Part shown: positions 36,441 to 43,978 of the stretch, in pieces | Position numbering within the stretch: the first letter of the stretch is position 1 | Layout of the letters: every line of letters starts with the position of its first letter | Source: Parachlamydiales bacterium | GTDB lineage: Bacteria > Chlamydiota > Chlamydiia > Chlamydiales > Rhabdochlamydiaceae | NCBI GenBank assembly: GCA_023265455.1 | Contig: JAHFTQ010000015.1 | Span: 1 to 48,776, forward strand | Direction of reading: 5' to 3' | DNA: 48,776 nt | The notes under the pieces: generated by a model | What the model was told of the DNA's origin: nothing | What the model saw: the letters and a program-made list of their open reading frames with translations, nothing else | The model's database searches: none | Position numbers and translations under genes: made by a program

Positions 36441-36489
36441 GCCCTGATCCTATCTGATCAGAGGGTGTGAATGCGAGTAAAAAAATTAC

Positions 36490-36518
36490 TTGACATTTCA
36501 CAAAGTTTCCTATAAATT
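36490..36518 (+). promoter_or_regulatory. putative sigma70-type promoter for the 48-residue gene and fabI
   Basis: TTGACA (36490-36495) is followed by TATAAA after 15 bases or TAAATT after 17 bases, the same layout as the promoter at 26971. It lies just before the basic 48-residue gene. Confidence 0.5.
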
Positions 36519-36534
36519 AGCCTTGGAGGTGGAT

Positions 36535-36681
36535 ATGTTAAGGAAGATGCTGGATAAGCTGAAAAGGGACGATTCTAAGCGTCCTGCTCCCAAAACAGAT
36601 TCCACCTCTATTTCTCCTAAACTGCTGACCGCCACAGGGTGGAAGCGTCTCATGATGAAAAAATATAGAAAACCGTCTTAA
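36535..36681 (+). CDS. 48-residue basic protein
   Basis: ATG 36535 follows GGAGG (36525-36529) and a promoter-like -35/-10 pair. The product starts [20 protein letters not shown] and ends [18 protein letters not shown]; it has about one quarter Lys/Arg and no membrane segment. The C-terminal [12 protein letters not shown] patch looks nucleic-acid- or ribosome-binding, but I recognise no family. The reading frame is open from 36490, yet the inner start has the only good ribosome-binding site. fabI follows after 39 bases, so the two may be co-transcribed. Confidence 0.6.
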   Translation: MLRKMLDKLKRDDSKRPAPKTDSTSISPKLLTATGWKRLMMKKYRKPS

Positions 36682-36719
36682 CCTTTGCTATACTGTTCTC
36701 TTTAATCGAAGGAGACCAG

Positions 36720-37610
36720 ATGAATCTCAAAGGAAAAAAAGCTTTTATTGCCGGAATTGGAGACGACCAAGGGTACGGTTGGGCTATCGCTAAAGCGCTA
36801 GCAGAAGCCGGAGCTGAAATCATCATCGGGACCTGGACGCCTATTGTGAAGATTTTTACACAATCGTGGAATCTCGGAAAGTTCGATGAATCCCGACAGC
36901 TCTCTAATGGCAAGATGATGGAATATCTCAAAGTCTACGCGTTGGATGCAGCTTTTGATAAACCCGAAGATGTCCCCTCCGATATTAAAGAGAACAAAAG
37001 ATACCAAGATGCTGCCAGTTACACGGTCTCTGAAGTGGCAGCCCTGGTTCAAAAAGATTTCGGACACATCGATATCCTTGTGCATGCCCTGGCTAATGGC
37101 CCCGAAGTCAAAAAACCTCTTTTAGAAACCTCTCGGCAAGGCTACTTGGCAGCGCTGAGCGCCTCTTCTTATTCATTTGTCAGCCTCATCCAACATTTTG
37201 GCCCTTTGATGACAGAGGGAAGTTCTGCAGTGACGTTATCTTATCTCGCTTCAGAAAAAGCCGTTCCCGGTTACGGCGGAGGCATGAGCTCTGCAAAAGC
37301 CGCTCTTGAAAGCGACACAAGAACTCTGGCATGGGAAGCGGGCCGCAAGTGGAAGATCCGTGTCAATGCGATCTCTGCCGGGCCTCTACGAAGCCGTGCA
37401 GCCAGAGCTATTGGATTTATTGACAGTATGATTGCTTATACAAGAGCCAATGCTCCTCTTGTCAAAGAAATGACAGCCGAAGAGATTGGCAACGCAGCAG
37501 CGTTCCTGCTCTCCCCAATGGCATCAGCTATCACCGGCGTCACTCTTTATGTTGACAACGGAATGCACGCCATGGGAATTGCAGTAGATAGCCCTACCCT
37601 ACAGGTCTAG
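36720..37610 (+). CDS. fabI: enoyl-ACP reductase FabI (plant/chlamydial type)
   Basis: A 296-residue NADH enzyme catalysing the last step of fatty-acid elongation. [20 protein letters not shown] at the start is the nucleotide-binding motif of Fab[19 protein letters not shown] is its core, and [20 protein letters not shown] carries the catalytic Tyr and Lys, with the spacing seen in plant plastid and chlamydial enzymes. The insert around residues 45-100 ([36 protein letters not shown]) is also specific to that group, and length matches (about 298 in C. trachomatis). GGAG lies at 36711-36714, 5 bases before ATG. Confidence 0.96.
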   Translation: MNLKGKKAFIAGIGDDQGYGWAIAKALAEAGAEIIIGTWTPIVKIFTQSWNLGKFDESRQLSNGKMMEYLKVYALDAAFDKPEDVPSDIKENKRYQDAASYTVSEVAALVQKDFGHIDILVHALANGPEVKKPLLETSRQGYLAALSASSYSFVSLIQHFGPLMTEGSSAVTLSYLASEKAVPGYGGGMSSAKAALESDTRTLAWEAGRKWKIRVNAISAGPLRSRAARAIGFIDSMIAYTRANAPLVKEMTAEEIGNAAAFLLSPMASAITGVTLYVDNGMHAMGIAVDSPTLQV

Positions 37611-37721
37611 CGCCACAGCATACGCCACTTAAGCCCTTGAAAATCTGTGCCATAACAGGGGAATGGCTTTTTAATAATGCCCCTTTGTAAGTAATCCCTA
37701 GAATGGTGTAAAATAGACGCC

Positions 37722-39371
37722 ATGTCAGGCGAAATCAGATCTATCCAGCACACTAATAACCTAAGCAATTCTTTACATTTTCTTGATTTTCCGTACGACA
37801 TTTATGTGGAGATTTTCAAAAGGACTTCTTTCAAGGATTTAGCTGCCCTTGCAAATTCTTGTAAGACCTTCCAGGCAATGATCTCGTCTTTAAACTTCGA
37901 TTTTTTCAAATATGTGCTTACCAAAGCCAAGATAGACCTCGTGAACAGTTACGATCGGTTACCACCACCTGGCCGCACCTATCATTTCAACTCTCACGTG
38001 CAACAGATCCTCTGTTACTTACCCCCTTTTATCAGTTTTTCCCAACCAAAGGGTCCTGCGGTCTTGTTTATGCGATCTTGGTTTAAAGATTTAAAAGTAA
38101 AAATCCAGAACGATGCGGTCACTTTAGACTCATTTAAAATTGCACTGAAGCTTTTTCGGCAAGAACTTTATCCGATCAACAATCCTCTCTATAACAATAG
38201 CGTAGGGATGCGTGTAAGTTTAAAGCCAAGGGCAAATTTAGGTTATTTCTGTTCATCTAGCTCAAACTATCTGATGGATGAATGTCTGGCTGATCAAAAG
38301 TTCATTTATAATTTACCTTCTGAACTTTTAGGCGCTGACACTTTAGTGGAAGTTCAGGAGATGAGTCGACGTTTTGAATCGGGCGAACTCAGCGGAGAAA
38401 ACCTGTTTGATTTAGACGAATTTATCGATAGGTGTTCTACAATCCTTCGTGGCCTTCCCCAGTCACGTAGAATGATTTTAAAAGGGATCTCTTGTAAATT
38501 ACTTCAGCACATTCTCCAAAATTATACAGGTAAAATTGATCCGTCGATGCCCTGTCTAGCGAAGTTTTCACAACACTATCTGTGTTATGCTTTTGAGAAT
38601 GTAGACAAAGAAGATCATGAGGCTCTTGAAAAACTCACCGTTTTTGCCACTTATTACAAAGGCCATTGGCATAAATTTCGAAACCTCCACTTGGAAAATA
38701 CATTTCGCATTTTTTTTCTAGCCATGCGTCTTTGTGACATCACAGTCAGTGATCTGAGCAATCCCTTAATCGATTCGAAAAAACTGCTTGCTTGGATCCC
38801 AGAACCGGTGCTTTTGTATATAAAAGAAAGGTCAGATGAAAGTATCAAAAAGCTTTCAACTTCACTTTTTGACGCTTGTCAAAATCTGAATAACAAAAAA
38901 GAATCCATCGATCTCAAGACAGTTGGAGATACCCTTGAATTTTTACGCCGCATTGCAAGGACTACTCCCCCAACAGTGGTTCATCTTGTGTTACTTAAAA
39001 TCTGTTTTAAAGATCGTCACTTGGCTTATAAGACCTTGCTCAATCGCGGAGAAGGCTGCAAAAAAGCTTACGAAAAATTTCATCCGAATATACTAGCCTA
39101 TCATTTATTTTCCCTTCTCCTTCCTGCGATGGTTTTAATCAATGATGATCAATTTTCTCCTGAAGAAAAATTTCATTTGAAGAAAGCCCTAGTTTCTTGG
39201 ATTCCAGAAAAATATAGCACTCCTGACGCTTTTGGTGATTGGCTACCGATAGCAAAACAGATGCTTGAAAAGCTCGATTTCCCTCCGCTTTTTCCTTGTG
39301 ACATTGAAAGCGTCTTCGCATTCCTTGCACAGGTGAGAAAAGAGGCCGCCGAGGATTCTTTACACGTCTAG
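37722..39371 (+). CDS. F-box protein, second in the window
   Basis: A 549-residue protein with an F-box at about residues 19-60: FLDFPYDIYVEIFKRTSFKD, then LAALANSCKTFQAMISSLNF. This gives the LP.DI..EIF.R.SF.DL..L...C+.F pattern of SKP1-binding domains. The long C-terminal part is helical and without known motifs; it does not resemble the 281-residue F-box protein beyond the F-box. No strong ribosome-binding site precedes ATG, but TAAAAT 14 bases upstream may be a -10 element, so a short leader is possible. Host ubiquitin-ligase recruitment is inferred. Its 3' end overlaps the convergent 119-residue gene by 12 bases. Confidence 0.82.
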   Translation: MSGEIRSIQHTNNLSNSLHFLDFPYDIYVEIFKRTSFKDLAALANSCKTFQAMISSLNFDFFKYVLTKAKIDLVNSYDRLPPPGRTYHFNSHVQQILCYLPPFISFSQPKGPAVLFMRSWFKDLKVKIQNDAVTLDSFKIALKLFRQELYPINNPLYNNSVGMRVSLKPRANLGYFCSSSSNYLMDECLADQKFIYNLPSELLGADTLVEVQEMSRRFESGELSGENLFDLDEFIDRCSTILRGLPQSRRMILKGISCKLLQHILQNYTGKIDPSMPCLAKFSQHYLCYAFENVDKEDHEALEKLTVFATYYKGHWHKFRNLHLENTFRIFFLAMRLCDITVSDLSNPLIDSKKLLAWIPEPVLLYIKERSDESIKKLSTSLFDACQNLNNKKESIDLKTVGDTLEFLRRIARTTPPTVVHLVLLKICFKDRHLAYKTLLNRGEGCKKAYEKFHPNILAYHLFSLLLPAMVLINDDQFSPEEKFHLKKALVSWIPEKYSTPDAFGDWLPIAKQMLEKLDFPPLFPCDIESVFAFLAQVRKEAAEDSLHV

Positions 39372-39719
39372 CATCGTCATAACGCCCGCTGCGCCGCAGC
39401 AGGTGTCCATTAAGTCTTTGAAAATGGCTGTAATATTTGCATTGAGATATTGATGTGCCTCAACATCGGCTGGTTTAAGTTTTAGCCACTCGTTTTCAAT
39501 GGTTTTCATGAAACCATCAACCATTCCGTCCTCACGGACAAACAAGCTGAGGCTGTTCCAATCGTTGATTGAAACAACGTTTTCAGCATTAACTTGTTCA
39601 TGCCTTCTAGAACGGGAAAATATCTCTGTTAATTTATTGAGTTTGGTTCCAATATCCTTTAAAAGAACATCTCCTACTAACTCTCTAAGATTTGGAACTG
39701 AATTTACTTGGTTTGCCAT
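39360..39719 (-). CDS. 119-residue helical protein of unknown function
   Basis: The product begins MANQVNSVPNLRELVGDVLL and contains KLNKLTEIFSRSRRHEQVNA, with a C-terminal FKDLMDTCCGAAGVMTMLDV. There is no signal or membrane segment. AAGGA 9 bases before ATG supports translation. I recognise no family. It is convergent with the F-box gene, and AT-rich DNA (39720-39834) separates it from the next gene; nothing else is seen there. Confidence 0.55.
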   Translation of the reverse strand: MANQVNSVPNLRELVGDVLLKDIGTKLNKLTEIFSRSRRHEQVNAENVVSINDWNSLSLFVREDGMVDGFMKTIENEWLKLKPADVEAHQYLNANITAIFKDLMDTCCGAAGVMTMLDV

Positions 39720-39834
39720 ATATTTATTCCTTTTATTATTATAAACATAATTTTAGTATATTTATTAATAAAAGTCAAATATTTTATTAACGCGTAATAA
39801 AATCTCAAGTGTCTAATATTGTGCTTGTTATAAC

Positions 39835-41091
39835 TTAGACGGGCTTTGTCCAGAGTCGACTGACAAATTGGTAGAGGTGTCCCGCAATACGCAGGGGGAA
39901 AAGCACTAGGTAGAGAAACAGCCCTGCTATGGGTTTAAGGGCCGTCAAAAGGCGTCTAGAAAACTTGCGGTTTTCATAGAAAGGGTTAATCCCAAGAACA
40001 AGGGTCGGGTTACACCCTGCAGGCCGGGTATGGGCTAGAAGAAAGTTCCTGCTAGCTTCGGTAATCACCGCATGGGACTTAAAATGATCCCCCGTCGGGT
40101 GAAAACCTAGGCTAGCGACGAAATCATTGACATGATAAAACGCTTCCCCCTGAATTCCAATGAGTTGTAAGTTCTTTAAGGAGAGGCCCGGAGGAACATA
40201 AGCATGCACTGTGACACGATCGCCATAGATACGGCCTAAATGATAGGCCAGAGCGCCCCCTAGACTGACCCCATAACACTGTACATGGGATTTGCCCTCC
40301 ATCCAGGCTGTAATGGCATCTAAACCCTGATTAAACAGGTTCTCCCCCACCGAGCGAAAGGGGTGAAGATCGCTTTTAATCGCTTCCCAAAATCCTTGGG
40401 CTGCCGGATAAGGGGTCGCGCAAAAGAGTAGAATCGGATCTGTTTGAGAATTTTCAATCGGTGTAAGACCGTAGGCCAGGACTCGGTTTTTCACAAGAGG
40501 AATGGGATCACAGCGGTATCTGACAAGATGCCACTGATCACCACGATGTTCAATCAGCTTCACTTCATGATTTGCAGGAGGGTCGAAAAGAGGATATAAC
40601 CCAATCAAGTTCCCAATGAGCATGCGAGTGACTAAAGGGTCGTGCTGTGTCCAAACCATATGATGGTAAAGATCGGAAAAAATCTGTTCATATCGCTCGC
40701 GATACTGCGCAACTATCGAGGGGTCGTATTTTAAAAAGAACGCTAATTTTTCTTTAGGAGTGAATCCCGCATCTTCTAAGTTAATGTGATCATCGAGCAA
40801 AATCCTGAGAAGAGTCTCTAGGTGAGGATCTGCCCCCGCATCCTTCCAGACTTTAAAACCGGTCATTTCGATGCCAGCGACTAAATGTGTAAACGCGTGA
40901 TCTAAGCGGTTGTGGAGTTGAGGCCCGCAACGTAGAAGATGGCTTCCCCATCTTTTTAGACCCGCATTTTGGCAACCGTAGTGACGCACGATGTCCCACT
41001 TCGAAGCTAGGAACCCTTTTTGCTCAGGACTTAAAGTTTGTGAAGCGATTGCAAAAAAATGACGATCTAGCTTTTCAAGCTCTTGTTTCAT
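39835..41091 (-). CDS. alpha/beta hydrolase, lipase-like, with C-terminal membrane segment
   Basis: A 418-residue protein with a lipase elbow YGVSLGGALAYHLGR (G-x-S-x-G) near residue 275, DFVASLGFHPTGDHFKSHAV further on with candidate Asp and His, and a C-terminal hydrophobic segment (LLTALKPIAGLFLYLVLFPL) that may anchor it. The start at 41091 is chosen because ATGA joins it to the upstream stop; an in-frame ATG at 41127 is possible. The first 200 residues are helical with unknown role. It resembles class-3-like lipases that act on membrane lipids; substrate and location are inferred. Confidence 0.78.
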   Translation of the reverse strand: MKQELEKLDRHFFAIASQTLSPEQKGFLASKWDIVRHYGCQNAGLKRWGSHLLRCGPQLHNRLDHAFTHLVAGIEMTGFKVWKDAGADPHLETLLRILLDDHINLEDAGFTPKEKLAFFLKYDPSIVAQYRERYEQIFSDLYHHMVWTQHDPLVTRMLIGNLIGLYPLFDPPANHEVKLIEHRGDQWHLVRYRCDPIPLVKNRVLAYGLTPIENSQTDPILLFCATPYPAAQGFWEAIKSDLHPFRSVGENLFNQGLDAITAWMEGKSHVQCYGVSLGGALAYHLGRIYGDRVTVHAYVPPGLSLKNLQLIGIQGEAFYHVNDFVASLGFHPTGDHFKSHAVITEASRNFLLAHTRPAGCNPTLVLGINPFYENRKFSRRLLTALKPIAGLFLYLVLFPLRIAGHLYQFVSRLWTKPV

Positions 41092-42179
41092 ATTTGGCGT
41101 GTTACCACATCGATGATAATGCAGCAAGCTGGTGATCGTTTTACACTACGCAGTCCGATAATCTGATCATACGCTTCGTGACGATCGACTCCTCGGCAGC
41201 AGAGCTGCCCAGGGCGGTTTCCGCGGAAAAGATGTCCCCAAAACTTCCCTTCCCCTGACTCTAAACGAAAAACAAAATCGATTTGCTGATTTTTTGAAGT
41301 AAGGCTGACGGTGTCTCCCAACTGAAATGTCGTTGCTTTTCTCCCATTCACAAAAAACTGATGATCAAGATGGAGATTACAGAAAAAAGAGATCTCGATC
41401 TCCTCTTCGACAGCTTGCTCTGGAAGAGTGACACGAAGGCTCTTTTCCTCTTCTACATAAGTTCCTTGAGTGTGAAACATCAGCGAATGGGTCGGATGGC
41501 CATCACCCCAATAACGCTGGGTCAGTGACTGAACAGGTGACGAGCTCGTCACCTGAGGAGCCGGAAAAATCAGGCTCGCTTGCAGATGAACAGGATGATC
41601 AAGGAGCGCCCTTGCTGAAAATCTCCCTCCCCACTGCCCCATGAAAAGATCATAGAGCGTCACAGCAGGCTCTCCCCTCTCTTGCTGCTGAGGGCCGATA
41701 AAGGCTAAATGCTGGTTGTCCCAAGACTTTTGCGCAGGTGTCATATCAACCCCTTGTAGCTGGGCCTGCACCAGAAATCGACCCCATTCAGTGGGGGTTT
41801 GAGGAGGATTCATTTCGGGTAAGGGTTGAATAAAGGGTTGAAGTCTTTGGCGGAGGTTTTCTCCCAAGACAGCTTGAAAATCACGCAAAATATAAGAAAT
41901 GACAGGGTAAGATCTTGTAAACCGAATGTTTGGAAACTCGTGAAGATAGACAGGAAACTGTCCTCCCACTTCGAAGGCCAAAAGTTTTTCTAAAAGAGCT
42001 CTGGCTTCTAAAACATGATCCGCTGTGCGGCTACGGAGAAGCGCAAGTGCAAAACAAAGGTTTTCATAGACCGGGATGGTATCTCGGCTCTCAGGATTTT
42101 CATAGCAAAGATGGACAAAACCTGTCACCTCGCTTTGTCTTTTTCTCCCAGCGTTTAGGGCTAACTCAATCACTTTCAT
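41088..42179 (-). CDS. 363-residue protein of unknown function, coupled to the lipase-like gene
   Basis: The N-terminal half is helical (ENLCFALALLRSRTADHVLE, then ARALLEKLLAFEVGGQFPVY), recalling alpha/alpha-toroid enzymes. The C-terminal half is predicted beta-rich (SLIFPAPQVTSSSPVQSL, EEEIEISFFCNLHLDHQFFV, FQLGDTVSLTSKNQQIDFVF). That arrangement occurs in heparinase/alginate-lyase-like proteins, but no catalytic motif is recognised. No signal peptide is clear. Its stop overlaps the start of the hydrolase gene by four bases, so the two act in one operon. It is divergent from the FliO-like gene, 21 bases away. Confidence 0.7.
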   Translation of the reverse strand: MKVIELALNAGRKRQSEVTGFVHLCYENPESRDTIPVYENLCFALALLRSRTADHVLEARALLEKLLAFEVGGQFPVYLHEFPNIRFTRSYPVISYILRDFQAVLGENLRQRLQPFIQPLPEMNPPQTPTEWGRFLVQAQLQGVDMTPAQKSWDNQHLAFIGPQQQERGEPAVTLYDLFMGQWGGRFSARALLDHPVHLQASLIFPAPQVTSSSPVQSLTQRYWGDGHPTHSLMFHTQGTYVEEEKSLRVTLPEQAVEEEIEISFFCNLHLDHQFFVNGRKATTFQLGDTVSLTSKNQQIDFVFRLESGEGKFWGHLFRGNRPGQLCCRGVDRHEAYDQIIGLRSVKRSPACCIIIDVVTRQI

Positions 42180-42224
42180 AAGAGTAGTATATCTGAAGTC
42201 TTGAAATTAAACGAGAATTGTCGA

Positions 42225-42590
42225 ATGATGATGGCCATGATAAACCTATTCAATTTTTTTCTTTCAGTCGTCACTCCAGCCGCCCCCGAAACTCCTCTTA
42301 CTCCTGAGATGATTCCAGGATATGAGGGAACGTTTTTAAAGATGTTCCTGACACTCCTCGCCCTGGTAGTGGGGATATTTCTGATGATTTGGACCCTGAG
42401 GCGCATGTCCCAAGGCAAATGGGGGAAAAATCAAAGTGGAAGGTCTATTCGAATCGTGGAAAGGCAGCCTCTCAGCCCCAAAACGATGCTCTATGTCATT
42501 GAAATCGGAGGCAAACAAACCGTCATCGCTGAATCTCAACTAGAGGTCAGGCCCCTCCTAACGCTTGACGAAGTCATCGATAAGGAATAA
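42225..42590 (+). CDS. FliO-like membrane protein
   Basis: About 121 residues from ATG 42225 (in-frame ATG codons also at 42201, 42228 and 42234; none has a strong ribosome-binding site). Two hydrophobic segments occur: INLFNFFLSVV and FLKMFLTLLALVVGIFLMIW. The cytoplasmic tail SIRIVERQPLSPKTMLYVIE, then IGGKQTVIAESQLEVRPL, is the FliO/MopB pattern (short beta domain with pL.pk..l.v...G). FliO assists assembly of the flagellar export gate; chlamydiae keep some flagellar export homologues without flagella. The TAA stop touches the first base of palindrome P1 copy 2. Confidence 0.72.
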   Translation: MMMAMINLFNFFLSVVTPAAPETPLTPEMIPGYEGTFLKMFLTLLALVVGIFLMIWTLRRMSQGKWGKNQSGRSIRIVERQPLSPKTMLYVIEIGGKQTVIAESQLEVRPLLTLDEVIDKE

Positions 42591-42752
42591 TACCACTTCC
42601 AGAAAATAAAGCCACATTTTAGCGCGTCAAAGCGCCGCAATTTCACGATCGTAAGTGGGCTTGTATTGAATTAATACTAACCCACTTACGATCGTGGAAT
42701 TCCGGCAGCTTTCACGCAGCTAAAATATGACTTTATTTTCTGGAAGTGGTAT
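42590..42752. mobile_element. palindromic element, family P1, copy 2
   Basis: A 163-base palindrome, ends ATACCACTTCCAG and CTGGAAGTGGTAT, inverted relative to copy 1 (type B arm left, type A arm right). The tips differ from those of copy 1 in both arms in the same way. It lies between the FliO-like stop codon and hemL; read on the minus strand it supplies the last 21 hemL codons and the stop. Confidence 0.92.
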
Positions 42753-43978
42753 AATGTCTCTTCGATCTGCTCTTGTGTATGAGCGCTCGAGACAAAGTTC
42801 GTTTCATAGGCCGCAGGAGCAAAATAAACGCCTCTTTGAAATAAATGGGTAAAAAGCTGCTGGTAGCGATCTTGATCTAGAACCCTACGATGATGGACTT
42901 CGGTAGGTCCAAAAAATGGGGTAAACATCGAGCCGATGTGGTTCACGCAGTCAGAGACGCGGCGTAATCCTTCGACAAGCAGCTCCGTCTTTTTCTCCAG
43001 AGCTTCGTAAAAACCCGGCTTCTCGAGCTCTTCGAGTACCGCAAGACCTGCTCTCATTGCGACAGGATTGCCCGAGAGGGTTCCAGCTTGGTAGACTCCT
43101 CCCAAAGGGGCTAAACTGTTCATGATCTTTTCTGAGCCTCCAAAAGCGGCTGCGGGAAAGCCTCCTCCGATGATCTTGCCCAAACACGTCAGATCAGGGT
43201 TAATACCATAGTACCCTTGCGCCCCTTTCAGCCCCACCCGAAATCCCGTGATCACCTCATCAAAGATTAAGAGAGTTCCTTTCTTTTCCGTCTCTTCTCT
43301 GAGCATCATGATAAAATCTCGATGAGCCGGGACAAGCCCCATATTGCCAGCAATCGGCTCTAAAATGACGGCGGCAATATTATCATGCTGCCGTAAAAAA
43401 TCGCGGCAAGTTTTGATATCATTGAACGGAAGGCAAACTGTATGCCGCGTGTAATCGGCAGGCACTCCTAGCGATGAGGCTTCGGGATTGATCTGGACAA
43501 CCCCTGACCCTGCTTTGACAAGAAGGCCGTCACTATGACCGTGGTAATGCCCTTCAAATTTGACAATCGTATCTTTGCCTGTATAGCCCCGCGCTAACCG
43601 AATCGCACTCATCGCAGCTTCTGTCCCCGAAGAGACAAACCGCATCTTTTCCATGGAAGGAAGATGATGACGGATCTTTTCAACAATCTGGAGCTCGTAA
43701 GGAGTCGCCATCCCAAAACTCGATCCTGCCCGGAGTTGCTCTTCCGCTGCTTTAACAACAGCAGGATGGGCGTGCCCCAAAATAAGCGCTCCCCAGCTTC
43801 CGCAATAATCGATGTAAGAGTGGCCATCGGCATCCCAGACGACTGCGCCCTCTCCCCTGACGGCGATTAAAGGGGTCATGTCCAATCCCGGAAAAGCCCT
43901 TACAGGCGAGTTAACTCCACCGGGAATGACGCGGCATGAGGCTTCAAAAATCTCACGGCTTTTGATTCTACCGGGCAT
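42686..43978 (-). CDS. hemL: glutamate-1-semialdehyde 2,1-aminomutase
   Basis: A 430-residue PLP enzyme that makes 5-aminolevulinate for haem. PGGVNSPVRAFPGLDMTPLI, VDWGSWGALILGHAHP-type sequence, EGHYHGHSDGLLVKAGSG, FDEVITGFRVGLKGAQ and CLGKIIGGGFPAAAFGG (with the PLP Lys) are diagnostic. ATG 43978 is chosen because family proteins start near GRIKSREIF; the frame is open upstream from 44071. The ATG overlaps the preceding ankyrin gene by 11 bases. The last 21 residues (YHFQKIKSYFSCVKAAGIPR and a Ser) come from palindromic element P1 and replace or extend the natural C-terminus, yet total length stays normal. Confidence 0.95.
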   Translation of the reverse strand: MPGRIKSREIFEASCRVIPGGVNSPVRAFPGLDMTPLIAVRGEGAVVWDADGHSYIDYCGSWGALILGHAHPAVVKAAEEQLRAGSSFGMATPYELQIVEKIRHHLPSMEKMRFVSSGTEAAMSAIRLARGYTGKDTIVKFEGHYHGHSDGLLVKAGSGVVQINPEASSLGVPADYTRHTVCLPFNDIKTCRDFLRQHDNIAAVILEPIAGNMGLVPAHRDFIMMLREETEKKGTLLIFDEVITGFRVGLKGAQGYYGINPDLTCLGKIIGGGFPAAAFGGSEKIMNSLAPLGGVYQAGTLSGNPVAMRAGLAVLEELEKPGFYEALEKKTELLVEGLRRVSDCVNHIGSMFTPFFGPTEVHHRRVLDQDRYQQLFTHLFQRGVYFAPAAYETNFVSSAHTQEQIEETLYHFQKIKSYFSCVKAAGIPRS

